Shown here piece by piece: positions 43,235 to 52,880 of a stretch of DNA of 64,000 nt (its first letter is position 1; each line of letters begins with the position of its first letter). Position numbers and translations under genes: made by a program. The notes beneath the pieces were generated by a model. That model was not told the origin of the DNA. It made no database searches and was given only the letters and a program-made list of their open reading frames with translations. The stretch comes from Aquisediminimonas profunda (GTDB taxonomy: Bacteria > Pseudomonadota > Alphaproteobacteria > Sphingomonadales > Sphingomonadaceae), in assembly GCF_019443285.1 (NCBI RefSeq), contig NZ_CP080327.1:2352001-2416000 (forward strand). The letters run 5' to 3'.

Positions 43235-43377
43235 ACTCCACATTCGCCTTCGTTGGTGAACTGCTCAAAGCGCGCCGTTCGTCGTCAGTTACAACAGTTT
43301 GCATCCATTTTGGCGCAAACCGGGTTGTCCGCGTAACTGGAGAGCAGGACCGGACAAAAGCCGGGCTGGGGGATGTA

Positions 43378-43770
43378 ATGCGATTGCTTGTTTGTGGTGG
43401 CCGTCACTTTGACGATCAACTGATGGTGGAAAATGCGCTTGCGCAACTCCATGCTGAAAATCCAGTCACTGTCCTCATCCATGGAGGACTTCCGGCATTG
43501 GGCAGCGCTGCCGAAAGCTGGGCGCGACGCAATGCTGTGCGTCTGGTCCGTTATCCCGCAAACTTTTCGCTTGGAAAGCGGGGTGACGTCGAGCGGGATG
43601 ATTTCATGCTCGAAGATGGCCGACCGGATGGTCTGCTCGCGTTTCCGGGCGGCGCCCGGACCAAAAGGCTGCTCGCGCGCGCCAAGGATATCGGCATCAA
43701 GACGCTCCATGTAGAAGCATTGGCGACACGTAGCGAGATCGAGACATCGCTGGAACTGGTAGCAGCCTGA
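43378..43770 (+). CDS. DUF2493/YspA-like SLOG-domain protein
   Basis: A 130-residue Rossmann-like protein. The start MRLLVCGGRHFDDQLMVENA, the VLIHGGLPALGSAAESWA segment and GRPDGLLAFPGGARTKRLLA are typical of DUF2493 (YspA/cpYpsA) in the SLOG nucleotide-binding superfamily, related to the DprA fold. Members are thought to bind nucleotides or NAD-type ligands; the function is not established. A GGGGGATGT segment precedes the ATG. It lies alone between phoB and the convergent pilus operon. Confidence 0.8.
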   Translation: MRLLVCGGRHFDDQLMVENALAQLHAENPVTVLIHGGLPALGSAAESWARRNAVRLVRYPANFSLGKRGDVERDDFMLEDGRPDGLLAFPGGARTKRLLARAKDIGIKTLHVEALATRSEIETSLELVAA

Positions 43771-43774
43771 ATCC

Positions 43775-44848
43775 CTAGAAACTCAGCATGATGATCACAG
43801 CGTCGCTATAGTTTCCAGTGGGCGGCAGGGGCGTGCCTTGCGGGATGAGACCTGAAATCGGAACGGACATGCCTTCGATGCCAGGCACATCCAGAGGGGT
43901 GCCGGGGATGATCGAGCCGGACTGACTCCATTCCGTACCATCGGGTTTCAATATCAGATAGGGAATCGTGGCGGCGCCATCGCTTCTGCGCATCTGGCGC
44001 GTGACCGGGCCACCACTCGTCGCTGGATTGTTACCTGTGCCCATTGAGATCGTGACATTCGGCAGGTTGGTGAGGCAGGACAACGTAATCAAGCCATCAG
44101 CGTTCTGACCGGCAACCGAGACCGAAGTGGTGCCAAAGTCGAGCTTCCGATTGATCAGGAAATCACATTGTGGCGCCAGTCTTGCTGCAATTGGCAGGTT
44201 GGCAAGTTCGCCTATCGCGTTGTTTGGCGGACCCCACAGGACTGGTCCGCAATTTCCGCCCTGATGAATCGACACCACAAAGCCGCTCAACAAATCGCCA
44301 TAGTCGCCTGCATCCAGGCCTCTTCTGGTCAATGCCTCAAACTCCGTCACCAGCTTGAACTGATGTCGGAACGTCTGCTGGCCTGGCCCATTGGTCTGGA
44401 TCATGACACTGTAGAGTGGTTTGAGCGCCGGGGTGAGCGCGTCAAGGACCTGCGGCTGGACGTTTGGAACATTGCCAGGCTCTGCAGTCAGGGCATAGTG
44501 AACGCGTGTATTGCCGACCACGCTGCGGGCTTGCCGGGTAACGCCATCCGGGTTGTTACCCAAGGGAGCGGAGAGGCAAAGGGTGACCAGCGCATTGCCG
44601 CGATTTGTGACATCGAATGTGCAGTTGAGCGAAATCGTCCGCTTGTCGGTTCGCTGACCCGCGGGGGTATTTGCCGATAGCGCCACGGGCAGAAGCGCTT
44701 CCAGTTCGGGAGTGCATTGCCAATTGTCCGTGGGCGCTGCCCGCGCCGGGGCAGGCAGGACAATTCCCCCGACAAGAAGCGTTACGGCAAGCAAGACCGA
44801 AATAAGCAGACGAGTGAAGTGTCGAGTCTGGGAGAGGTTTACTGGCAT
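43775..44848 (-). CDS. Two-domain SCPU protein, probable pilus tip adhesin
   Basis: A 357-residue exported protein starting MPVNLSQTRHFTRLLISVLL at 44848 with a signal peptide ending ARA. Two spore-coat-U-like beta-sandwich domains are seen, one from NWQCTPELEALLPV and one from CDFLINRKLDFGTTSVSVAG, ending in the conserved C-terminal strand SDAVIIMLSF. Two-domain SCPU proteins at the end of chaperone-usher operons act as tip adhesins. It overlaps the usher gene by ten bases and is the last gene of the operon. Confidence 0.82.
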   Translation of the reverse strand: MPVNLSQTRHFTRLLISVLLAVTLLVGGIVLPAPARAAPTDNWQCTPELEALLPVALSANTPAGQRTDKRTISLNCTFDVTNRGNALVTLCLSAPLGNNPDGVTRQARSVVGNTRVHYALTAEPGNVPNVQPQVLDALTPALKPLYSVMIQTNGPGQQTFRHQFKLVTEFEALTRRGLDAGDYGDLLSGFVVSIHQGGNCGPVLWGPPNNAIGELANLPIAARLAPQCDFLINRKLDFGTTSVSVAGQNADGLITLSCLTNLPNVTISMGTGNNPATSGGPVTRQMRRSDGAATIPYLILKPDGTEWSQSGSIIPGTPLDVPGIEGMSVPISGLIPQGTPLPPTGNYSDAVIIMLSF

Positions 44849-47367
44849 GTCACTGGCCCTATTCTTGGCTGTTCGGCATCCTTTTCCGCATAGGCGAAAC
44901 TGCCCTTGCAAAGGCCGGCTTCGCCGCGGTCGATCGTGATTTCGTTGATTGGCTTGAGATCGCGCAGAAAGACTTCGCCATCATAGCCCATGACTTCAGG
45001 ATCGAAGCCATCCCGCAGAACCTGTGTGCCAGGCGGAAACGGCTTGCCGTCCTTGTCGACGATCACGACAATCCCTGCAAAGACCTTTCGAACCCCAAAG
45101 TCGATCAGGGCGCCGTTGCGCCGCGACGTCACGATATTGAATTCTGTTCCATTGCGCGCTTCGAAATCGGTCGGCAGCCGTGTCGGGTCCAGGCTGATGC
45201 GTGTTTCATCAAAGGCTTCGAGTTCAGGCAGCAATGCGTTGCCGTTCTTGTCAGACCGCGCAATGCGCCGGCCGTTCTGGAGGATTTCGGCTCCCGGTCC
45301 CGCATTCTTGATGAGGGCAAAACTCTCCCCGATACGGTTGGCCGGGAAAAGGCGCTTGTCGGCAAACAGGATTGCGCCTTCTGCCGCAAGCTGCCCGCGA
45401 ACATTTCCGCGGCTCTGGTCGATGGACGTTGAAAGCAGGACCTGGGGAAGGCGATAGTCGAGGCGGCCCGAACGCGTCGCATTGCCCTCATCGTCTCCGC
45501 GTTGCGAGAGCGAATAGCCAAGCTGATTCTGTCGCCCCGCATTGAACCCATTGACTGTCACAGCGTAAGTGTTGCGCCCCGGAACATGATCGCCCCCGAC
45601 GGTTGCCGTTGCAAAGGATCCGAGCCGGATGTTGAGATTGATCCGTGCCGAGATCGCATTGTTCCGTTCGAGGTCGACAAGCATGGTGCCGTTGAGTGAC
45701 AGGCGATCATTGATCCTGCGCGTGAAGCCGGCACTGGCCGTGCGGGTCTTTCCAAAGCCAAGGTTCAACCGGTTGTAGGCAAGGTCGATCGTCGTCGGAT
45801 CGAACGGAAGCTGGAAAAAGATACCCGCACGATCGATGCTTTCCTTGGCCCGCCGCAATTGAAAACCGGCGGGAGACACACTCAAGCCCCGGATCGTGGT
45901 AACATCGCCCAGCGTGGTGTACGTCCCGAATTCCCGCACGATCGAGGCAAAGCCACTGATCCCGCCCAGGCCGACCTGATAGTCAAGCGTCGCCCGTGCG
46001 CCATCCTTCCCCTTGAAGCGGCTCGCGCTGAGCGATCCGTTGAGTGAACCGAAATAGCCGAGCGCCGCAGCAAAGCCGCCTCCGCCGTTGATCAGTCCGC
46101 CACCGGCCTCGGCATGTCCCTCAATCGTGAACCGGTCGGTCAGCCCGTATCGCACCGCCGCGGATGTTGCCAGGAAGTCGAGATAATTCCCCAATGTGCT
46201 GGAGCCACCGAGCCGCGGAAAGCCGAGCTCGAACGAGTATTCGGAAACCCCATGTCGCAGCAGGCCTGGCGCATAATAATAGGGCTTTGAAATGCGCGTT
46301 TGACGGCCTGAAAGGTCTGTCGTGACCACACTCAACGTCCGGCCACTCAGTTGGGGCAGGGACTGCAGGACGAATGGTCCACGCGGGACATTGGTGGAAA
46401 ACACCTTCAGGCTGTCCACATAGAGATCGACTGCGGAGGGCAGGGCAGCGCTCGCCGCGAACTGGGGAAGCGGACCGCGGAAAATGTCCGGTCGTTGCTG
46501 GAAATTGCTCTGGACCTGAAACCCGCCAAGCCGCACCGCGTCCGAAAAGCCCACCGCGCCTGTGATCACGTCCCCCAAGGCATAGGTGCGCACCTTGTAA
46601 GGGTCTTCGAGACGCGCAACAGTCTCTCCACGGACAAAGCCGACCCCCGTTCCGAATGTCGCGCTGTTGACCAGTTGCGCAAAGCGGTTGGACACGACCA
46701 GGACCGCATCCCCGTCGAGCGTGTCCCTGCCAACGCCGGAGAGTGCGCTACTCGCAAGCAGCCTGTAGTTGAGCTGAACGTTTGGCTGCGTGCTCAGTTT
46801 CGAGAGGTCGACCTTGTCTCGCGGCTTTGTGACGGCAAGTTCCAGCGGCACGCGCAACGGATCCGGCACGTCGAGTGCAAGGCCCTGGCTGGCTTCGTCA
46901 TATCTTGCGGTAACACCCGGCAGGCTCGACAATGCGACATAGTCTGCATCCGGTATGTTCGACGGCACCTTGATGCGGGCAGACCTCAAATCGGCGGCCG
47001 TGATGCTGAATGCCCCGGTTTCACTCCGCTGCACGGCAAAGATTTCGCTTTGCGCTTCGTCATTCACGCTTGGAGAGAGGGCCAGAACCTGTGTCCCGGT
47101 TCCGGGTGTCTCCGGTACGTCGCTGGCCGCGACAAGGTTGTTCGACGCAACAACATCAAGGCAGCCGGACGCACCGGGCGCGCAGGCCATGCCCAGAACA
47201 TCCGGATCATAATCCAGACGGGGCGGTGGATAGGCCAGGCTGTCATCGCTGAATGCGGCGGGATCGATCGGCAGGCGCGGTGTTGCAGCAACAGCTGCGC
47301 CACCCGGCAAGGCGGAACCTGCCATTGTGCCCAAAGCTGTCGACAGGAGCCTGAGCCGACGCACCAT
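44839..47367 (-). CDS. Outer-membrane usher (FimD/PapC-like)
   Basis: An 842-residue usher that assembles and secretes pilus subunits. It starts MVRRLRLLSTALGTMAGSAL at 47367 with a GGGGGAA site. After the signal peptide come the N-terminal domain (YDPDVLG, then QGLALDVPDPL), the central barrel with plug (PYYYAPGLLRHGVSEYSFEL), and C-terminal domains with DKNGNALLPELEAFDETRIS and DGEVFLRDLKPINEI. It belongs to the archaic/SCPU class of chaperone-usher systems. Its start lies 22 bases after the chaperone stop. Confidence 0.92.
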   Translation of the reverse strand: MVRRLRLLSTALGTMAGSALPGGAAVAATPRLPIDPAAFSDDSLAYPPPRLDYDPDVLGMACAPGASGCLDVVASNNLVAASDVPETPGTGTQVLALSPSVNDEAQSEIFAVQRSETGAFSITAADLRSARIKVPSNIPDADYVALSSLPGVTARYDEASQGLALDVPDPLRVPLELAVTKPRDKVDLSKLSTQPNVQLNYRLLASSALSGVGRDTLDGDAVLVVSNRFAQLVNSATFGTGVGFVRGETVARLEDPYKVRTYALGDVITGAVGFSDAVRLGGFQVQSNFQQRPDIFRGPLPQFAASAALPSAVDLYVDSLKVFSTNVPRGPFVLQSLPQLSGRTLSVVTTDLSGRQTRISKPYYYAPGLLRHGVSEYSFELGFPRLGGSSTLGNYLDFLATSAAVRYGLTDRFTIEGHAEAGGGLINGGGGFAAALGYFGSLNGSLSASRFKGKDGARATLDYQVGLGGISGFASIVREFGTYTTLGDVTTIRGLSVSPAGFQLRRAKESIDRAGIFFQLPFDPTTIDLAYNRLNLGFGKTRTASAGFTRRINDRLSLNGTMLVDLERNNAISARINLNIRLGSFATATVGGDHVPGRNTYAVTVNGFNAGRQNQLGYSLSQRGDDEGNATRSGRLDYRLPQVLLSTSIDQSRGNVRGQLAAEGAILFADKRLFPANRIGESFALIKNAGPGAEILQNGRRIARSDKNGNALLPELEAFDETRISLDPTRLPTDFEARNGTEFNIVTSRRNGALIDFGVRKVFAGIVVIVDKDGKPFPPGTQVLRDGFDPEVMGYDGEVFLRDLKPINEITIDRGEAGLCKGSFAYAEKDAEQPRIGPVTCQ

Positions 47368-47389
47368 GTCAATTCCCCCGCTCTGTCTC

Positions 47390-48148
47390 TCAGGGGGTCG
47401 AAATCGCAACTTGCTGGCGCACGGCAAATGGCGTGCCCTTGGCCGCACTGACGGTCACCTGCGTGCCGACTGGATATGTCGGCGCGCCCGGTTCCGATTC
47501 ATAGGTCAGGGTCGATCCGGTCAGGACATAGGCCCCCGATCCGGTTGCAGAGATCTTGGTCGAACCCGATGGCCCGTCGACTGTGAAGTCCGTTAGCTTG
47601 AGGTGAAGATTGCCCTTGTTGCTGGCGCGGACGTGGAGCTTGCCGCCTTCGTTCCAGACGCGCCATTCCACACTGGGCTTCGCTGCCGCATCGCTGAAAA
47701 AGGCCGGGATGGAGGCGCGAAGCAGCAACTGAACGCCGCTTGATCCGGTACGCGGATCGATTGGCGGCGGAAGCTCGTCGATCAGCAGGCGATAACTCTC
47801 TTCCCCAGCGACGGGCGCGGGGGCAACCCGCGCGACGCGCAGCGTGTATTTGGCGCCCGGCGGGATCAGGGCGACGGGCGGGCTGGCGACAACGTCGCGC
47901 GTGGGTTCAAGCACGTCCTTCCCGTCCACCTGCGTCCATTTGAAGATACGGATCTGGACGCGGGTTGGCACATCGCTGTTGTTGATCAGGCTCATATTCC
48001 CAGCCTTGGCCGGCCCCTGCACATCGACACCGACAGGGCTGAAGGTGAGCGAGGCGGCAAAGGATGGCGCAAATGCCGTGGAGGTTACGGCGGCAAAGAG
48101 CGTTGCCTTGGCAAAGCAACGGACAGCCGAATTTGGTTTAAAAGTCAT
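47390..48148 (-). CDS. Periplasmic pilus chaperone (PapD-like)
   Basis: A 252-residue chaperone with signal peptide (ending FAASL). The first Ig domain has SFSPVGVDVQ-like LTFSPVGVDVQGP, the subunit-binding strand region TRVQIRIFKWTQVDGKDVLE and YRLLIDELPPP; the second domain has VEWRVWNEGGKLHVRASNKG. It escorts SCPU subunits to the usher by donor-strand complementation in the periplasm. Sits between the last small SCPU subunit and the usher. Confidence 0.92.
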   Translation of the reverse strand: MTFKPNSAVRCFAKATLFAAVTSTAFAPSFAASLTFSPVGVDVQGPAKAGNMSLINNSDVPTRVQIRIFKWTQVDGKDVLEPTRDVVASPPVALIPPGAKYTLRVARVAPAPVAGEESYRLLIDELPPPIDPRTGSSGVQLLLRASIPAFFSDAAAKPSVEWRVWNEGGKLHVRASNKGNLHLKLTDFTVDGPSGSTKISATGSGAYVLTGSTLTYESEPGAPTYPVGTQVTVSAAKGTPFAVRQQVAISTP

Positions 48149-48163
48149 GAAGTGTTCAATTCG

Positions 48164-48877
48164 TCAGAAAAATAGATTAACAGTCAAAAAGTCGCGATAA
48201 GTTCCGGCGGGAATACCATTCGAAAAAAGCGGAACACCAACACGGCCATACAAGTCGACGCTGGTAATGTCCTGAGTGCTGTCTGCTTGAACCGTCGCAG
48301 TGACCGTATCACTTGGTAGAAATTGTACGCCACTTGTGCGGCTGGGGTTTTTGTAGACATTGTAAGTGATACCTTGGGTCGAAGCAGAATTGTTCAAGGT
48401 CATCAGGTATTGGGGCCCCAATGGGTGGCTGCTGCTCAGCTGAATGCCAACCGAACTTGTGCCGGGCCCATTTGGATTTCCGGCCGGCCTGCAGGTAATC
48501 AAAACTTTCCCGTCGGCATCAATGTTCAGCACTTGCCCGCCCGGGCCCCTTGGAAAGCCGCCAGCGCTGGTGAGGGTGATCCTGCCGAAATTCATCGGAA
48601 CTGTGCTGGCGGTGCAGTCGGTCGTATTGGCGCCGAGCGTTTGCGCGCCGCCATTCGTCTGGGGGCCGGTGCTGGTCGTTCGGCTGCCCACCTGCATTTG
48701 GACAGTGAGTCCGCCGGAAAGGACAGCCTGGGCACTGGCCGGGAGCGGAACGAACGGCAGAACACAGGCGACTGCCGAGGCCAAAGCACGGATGGCCAAG
48801 CGGTTTGCTCCAAGAGCCAATTGCCCGGGCTTCGCCAGATCTGACGGCAGCCGGAATTGGATTCTTGATGCAATCAT
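48164..48877 (-). CDS. SCPU-domain pilus subunit 4
   Basis: A 237-residue exported protein if started at MIASRIQFRLPSDLA (48877, GAGG upstream); ATGs at 48922 and 48964 are alternatives. A long n-region leads to the hydrophobic signal segment ALASAVACVLPFVPLPASAQ. The SCPU domain includes CTASTVPMNFGRITL and the final strands GTYRDFLTVNLFF. It is longer than the other three subunits owing to a glycine- and asparagine-rich insertion. Confidence 0.78.
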   Translation of the reverse strand: MIASRIQFRLPSDLAKPGQLALGANRLAIRALASAVACVLPFVPLPASAQAVLSGGLTVQMQVGSRTTSTGPQTNGGAQTLGANTTDCTASTVPMNFGRITLTSAGGFPRGPGGQVLNIDADGKVLITCRPAGNPNGPGTSSVGIQLSSSHPLGPQYLMTLNNSASTQGITYNVYKNPSRTSGVQFLPSDTVTATVQADSTQDITSVDLYGRVGVPLFSNGIPAGTYRDFLTVNLFF

Positions 48878-49027
48878 GTCCTCAAACCTTGGGTGCTGTC
48901 TCTCTTCTTTTGCCGTTTGCATCGCCTTTTCCCGCTCCCAATGGTCTGATCGTGGCCACTCCAATCCAAAAAGACCTGTTTGGAGGTGATGCTTCAGGCA
49001 AACGGCTGGTTCACCGGCGCAATCGGG

Positions 49028-49606
49028 TCAGTAGTTGACCTGCAAGCGCAAGGAGTCACCATAGGTGCCTTCTTTGAGATCCTGACCCTCAGCAACTCGG
49101 CCATAGACTTGGATATCGTTTCTTCCGCCATTGAGGCCGCTGGGAAGCGCATCCGGAACCAGGTCATAGAATTGATTTGGCAGCAGGGGGTTCGCGCGTC
49201 CGGAATCGATGTAGATGTTGTATTCCACAAAACTCGTCGAATCTGCCGTGGTACTAGCCAGTCGCCGCTGGTTCCCAAGGGCATTGGCGCCCGCATCAAA
49301 CGAGATTTGGGGAGACAGTGTGCTACCGGTGCAGTTGAGCACAATATCGGCGCCGAACCCGCCGGCAGTCGATCCATCGATTGGTGAGCGGTTGATACCT
49401 GAATCCTGATTACCGAAATCCAGCACGCCGTTGCTTCCGGCACTGCCGCCCGCCAAGTTGTTCGGTTCTTTGCCACCGCCGCTCGCAAGGGTGCAATTGT
49501 TGGCGACAGTCATGGTGACGTCGAGCGTCCCGGATGCCGTCCCGGCAAAAGCCTGAGACGTCATGCCGAAAAGCCCGACTGCTCCAACAATCAGCAGATT
49601 ACGCAT
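49028..49606 (-). CDS. SCPU-domain pilus subunit 3
   Basis: A 192-residue protein starting MRNLLIVGAVGLFGMTSQAF with a GGGGAG site; signal peptide ends AFA. The SCPU signature CTLASGGG...LDFGNQDSG and the C-terminal strand GTYGDSLRLQVNY are present. Similar in design to subunits 1 and 2, consistent with a pilus built of several related subunits. Confidence 0.82.
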   Translation of the reverse strand: MRNLLIVGAVGLFGMTSQAFAGTASGTLDVTMTVANNCTLASGGGKEPNNLAGGSAGSNGVLDFGNQDSGINRSPIDGSTAGGFGADIVLNCTGSTLSPQISFDAGANALGNQRRLASTTADSTSFVEYNIYIDSGRANPLLPNQFYDLVPDALPSGLNGGRNDIQVYGRVAEGQDLKEGTYGDSLRLQVNY

Positions 49607-49635
49607 GTGCAATCTCCCCATCCCCCGGTCGAAGA

Positions 49636-50148
49636 TCAGAACGTGACCGTTAGCGGGACAACGTCGGTGTAGGTGCCCTGATCAATCGTGCCCGTAGGTA
49701 TACGGCCATAAATCACTTCTGTGTTCGCCCCTGCCGTGAGGGCTGGAATTGTCACGGGCGTGTTAATCGGAAATGGCGTTGTACGTCCTGCATCTTTGAA
49801 AAGAGCATAAGGAATGAAGCGATCGACGCCACCTACGGTGGCTTTCAGCGCGCGAGAGCCGCTCACAAGATTTGCCGACGCGCCAATTGCGAGCGTTGGT
49901 GAGGATGCGCTGCCATCACAATTAATCTGCAGTGTGGCACCGGTATCAGCATCTAGGGGAGACGTCAGCGTCTGGGCAGGTACCGTACCAAAATCGAGCA
50001 GGGCATTTCCGCCGCCAGCGCCAATCGTGCATGTGGTCACGACGTTCAACGTCGATGTCAGGGTTCCACTTGCCGTGCCGGCGAACGCCGGAGTGACCGA
50101 AGCCATTGCGGCGACAGCAGCAAGCCCGGAAATAATCTGTCTTTTCAT
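49636..50148 (-). CDS. SCPU-domain pilus subunit 2
   Basis: A 170-residue protein starting MKRQIISGLAAVAAMASVTP behind TAGGAGG; signal peptide ends AFA. SCPU landmarks are VVTTCTIGAGGGNALLDFGT and the C-terminal DQGTYTDVVPLTVTF. Probably a major or minor shaft subunit. Confidence 0.85.
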   Translation of the reverse strand: MKRQIISGLAAVAAMASVTPAFAGTASGTLTSTLNVVTTCTIGAGGGNALLDFGTVPAQTLTSPLDADTGATLQINCDGSASSPTLAIGASANLVSGSRALKATVGGVDRFIPYALFKDAGRTTPFPINTPVTIPALTAGANTEVIYGRIPTGTIDQGTYTDVVPLTVTF

Positions 50149-50177
50149 AGTCTTCCTCCTATTTTCCCCGCAGGGTC

Positions 50178-50699
50178 TCAAAATGTGACGGTGGCCTTGA
50201 CGGCATCCGCATAGGTGCCAATCGGCATGAACGTCCCGAGTGGAATCCGGCCATAGAGCGTGAACGTAGATGTCCCCGCGGGAAGCCCCCCCGGGATGCT
50301 CTGAAAAATGGTCGGGTCGAATTTGGTCGTGCGACCCGCATCCTGGTAAAGGTCGTAGGGGACATAGGTGGTTGTGGCCCCGACACGCAATCGCCGCTGG
50401 GTACCGCTCAAATTATTCCCGCCGTCCACATTGATGGTCGACGTCGGCGATGCCCCGGCGCACGTGACCGTCAGCCCGGTGGAGGCAGCATCAATGTTGG
50501 ACGTTGCCGTACCCGTGATCCGGGTACCAAAATCCAGTGTGCCGGACCCATTGAATGTGCAGCTATTGTCAATGACCAGCGTGACAGCGACCGAAGCGGG
50601 CGGTGATGTGCCCGCATGGGCCGGCACCGCAAATGACAGGGTGCCAAGGGCAGCCGCGCATATGGCAGCGGATTTCGGGATCGTGCTCTTCCAGTTCAT
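50178..50699 (-). CDS. SCPU-domain pilus subunit 1
   Basis: A 173-residue protein starting MNWKSTIPKSAAICAAALGT at 50699 with AGGAAG upstream; the longer frame reaching 50909 lies inside the EAL gene and is rejected. Signal peptide ends AHA. SCPU landmarks are IDNSCTFNGSGTLDFGTRIT and PIGTYADAVKATVTF. The start overlaps the EAL stop (ATGA), directly coupling pilus subunit translation to the c-di-GMP gene. Confidence 0.85.
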   Translation of the reverse strand: MNWKSTIPKSAAICAAALGTLSFAVPAHAGTSPPASVAVTLVIDNSCTFNGSGTLDFGTRITGTATSNIDAASTGLTVTCAGASPTSTINVDGGNNLSGTQRRLRVGATTTYVPYDLYQDAGRTTKFDPTIFQSIPGGLPAGTSTFTLYGRIPLGTFMPIGTYADAVKATVTF

Positions 50700-51973
50700 T
50701 GCATGCTTCCTGAGAAATGCGTGCCGACCGCACGCTGCGAGAGTTCGACACGCCTGCCTGCAGCGCCATTTGAAAGGCTGATGCCGCTTGTGGTCATCCG
50801 GGCAGGGACCTTGAGTCGCCAGGGGCGCGACACTGTGGGGCGTCCACAATGATATCCCTGCAACCATAGCGCGCCGGCTTCGGTTGCGATCTGCGCATCG
50901 CTTGCGCACTCAATGCCTTCGACAATGACTGTGGCGCCAAAACTCGCCGCAAGTCCGATCATGTGCTCCAGCGCCTTGGGCCCAAGCGGCGCTGTCCTGG
51001 CATTGTGAATGAAGTATCCGTCGATCTTCACAACATCAGGCGCCAGAGTGAGAATGGACCGGATGGCCGCATGACCAACCCCAAAATCATCCAGTGCGAT
51101 CTTGCAACCGAGCCTTCGCAGACGCCTCAGAAAGCTGACCGCCTCCGCCACCGAACCTGGTTGGGCTGTCTCGGTCACCTCAATGAAGAGCCGACGGGCG
51201 ATTCTTGGAGATTGCTCCAGGTCGGCAAGTATCTCAGTCCACCAGAAATCGTCGGTCAGGCTCAATGCAGAGACATTGACGCCCAGTGAGATCAGGGCTT
51301 CATTGCGCAGCTCCTCGATAGCCCTGGCCATCACATGGCGATCAAGCGCGCGGATCAGACCAAGGCGCTCAAGCGCGCCAACCGACGCTGCGGCCGACTC
51401 TGCCAAAGCATTTGGCGCGTCTGGCCCCGAAGGCTCGGCGCGGATCAGGCATTCGTGGTAAAGGGTTGTCGCGGGATTTTGCGACGCGCCAACAGGCTGC
51501 CAGGCAAGGACCAGCCGGTCCTCCGTCATGGCTTCGAAAAGGTTGACGGCCAACGCCATATCTGCGCGGTAGCGCCGACACCAAGCGTCGTCAGGGAACG
51601 CTGGATTGCCGTGAACGGTCGGCGAGACCTTGTGTGCGCAGTTTTCCGTGCCACCCGTGGGAGCAAGCGATACGAAAAGGTGAAAGCGCTGGCCGTCATA
51701 CGCAACCGGGATCTCGCTCAGCTGGCGGAGCACATATTCCGCCGAACCAAGTGCATCCTGGTCACGTAACTCAAAATTCAGAAAGCATTCGACGTGATTG
51801 GCAGCGGCTACAGCCGCACCTTGGCCATAGGCTGCTGCAATCTCGTCAAGATTGAGGATGTGCAGGGCGAGTCCGGATTCGGCAGGAACACGGGCGCGCT
51901 CGGCGTCGCAAGGGGCAACGCCCTTCTCGCCAAACGCGTCTTCGCGTTCCATCCTGACCGCCTTCATTCCCAT
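50696..51973 (-). CDS. EAL-domain c-di-GMP phosphodiesterase-like protein
   Basis: A 425-residue cytoplasmic protein. Residues ~30-130 resemble a degenerate GGDEF domain without the GGDEF motif. The EAL domain follows: YHECLIRAE in place of EALLR, a NVSALSL segment, LFIEVTETAQ, IALDDFGVGHAA, VVKIDGYFI, VIVEGIE and LQGYHCGRP. The catalytic Glu, the two Asp of DDFG and the Lys are kept, so it may hydrolyse c-di-GMP. It is the first gene of the pilus operon and coupled to subunit 1, suggesting second-messenger control of pilus production. Divergent from the recombinase at 52117. Confidence 0.87.
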   Translation of the reverse strand: MGMKAVRMEREDAFGEKGVAPCDAERARVPAESGLALHILNLDEIAAAYGQGAAVAAANHVECFLNFELRDQDALGSAEYVLRQLSEIPVAYDGQRFHLFVSLAPTGGTENCAHKVSPTVHGNPAFPDDAWCRRYRADMALAVNLFEAMTEDRLVLAWQPVGASQNPATTLYHECLIRAEPSGPDAPNALAESAAASVGALERLGLIRALDRHVMARAIEELRNEALISLGVNVSALSLTDDFWWTEILADLEQSPRIARRLFIEVTETAQPGSVAEAVSFLRRLRRLGCKIALDDFGVGHAAIRSILTLAPDVVKIDGYFIHNARTAPLGPKALEHMIGLAASFGATVIVEGIECASDAQIATEAGALWLQGYHCGRPTVSRPWRLKVPARMTTSGISLSNGAAGRRVELSQRAVGTHFSGSMQ

Positions 51974-52116
51974 AGAAGAGAACTCCCCAAGCCCGAATCA
52001 AATTCCGGACTTGAGACGGAATAACCAAAAGTGTATCAGTCACTTTCCAGGCCCCGAGCGCCCGGTCTTTTTTGGTCAATCCACACACCGACAAAGACGA
52101 AGGTCGCAAGCAAATC

Positions 52117-52866
52117 ATGTCCTGGACAATGTTCAACCTCGATGGTCAGCGGAAATATCTGACCCAATCCGAAACCCGCCGCTTTCTTCAGGAGGCGCGG
52201 CGTGATGACTCTGCAGTTCATTGCTTCTGCTGGGTGATCGCCGTGACCGGCTGCCGCATTTCGGAAGCCTTGGCGCTGACGCCAGCCAATATCGATTTTG
52301 AAGAAAGAATTATTGTTTTTGAGTGCCTTAAGAAAAGAAGGCGCCACATTTATCGGTCAATTCCGGTGCCAACGGGCCTGTTGCACGCGCTGCGCATTGT
52401 GCTCCGCACAGGCAGAATCCAGATGACCGAACGGATATGGCCATGGTCACGCATGACCGGTTACAGGCGGGTGCGAGAAGTGATGGAACGGGCCCATCTC
52501 GCGGGAACGCATGCGAGCCCCAAGGGCTTGCGGCACGGTTTTGGCGTCAGTGCGATCCAGTCCGGCGTGCCCCTCAATATGGTGCAACGCTGGCTTGGCC
52601 ATGCCGACATGAAGACCACTGCAATCTACACAAGTGCGATGGGACCGGAGGAAAGGGACATCGCAGCACGCATGTGGGGTCGTGCGTTTGAGACAAATGA
52701 GACGGGCAGTTCAACGGCCATGCGCGGGCGATCGCCTGCGCCGGTTCGGCTATCAGAAAGCAATCAAAAAACCGTGGTGAAAGAGAGGGTTACGTTGAAT
52801 TTTCAGGGTTCCCGGAGGACAGAAAGACTGAATTCTCTTGCCGGAGTAACGGCGGGCTCCGGCTAA
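52117..52866 (+). CDS. Orphan tyrosine recombinase
   Basis: A 249-residue recombinase starting MSWTMFNLDGQRKYL; an ATG at 52072 would add 15 residues. Catalytic residues are visible in VTGCRISEALALT (Arg), PKGLRHGFGVSA (LRH, although the usual first His is a Lys) and LGHADMKTTAIYT (GH and Tyr). It lacks an N-terminal arm-binding domain, like XerC/D- and FimB-type enzymes. The ~40 residues after the Tyr are Ser- and Arg-rich. It is divergent from the EAL-pilus operon and followed by an AT-rich region full of inverted repeats, which invites comparison with fimbrial switch recombinases, but no invertible promoter is demonstrated. Confidence 0.85.
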   Translation: MSWTMFNLDGQRKYLTQSETRRFLQEARRDDSAVHCFCWVIAVTGCRISEALALTPANIDFEERIIVFECLKKRRRHIYRSIPVPTGLLHALRIVLRTGRIQMTERIWPWSRMTGYRRVREVMERAHLAGTHASPKGLRHGFGVSAIQSGVPLNMVQRWLGHADMKTTAIYTSAMGPEERDIAARMWGRAFETNETGSSTAMRGRSPAPVRLSESNQKTVVKERVTLNFQGSRRTERLNSLAGVTAGSG

Positions 52867-52880
52867 ATAGTCCGAGGCTT

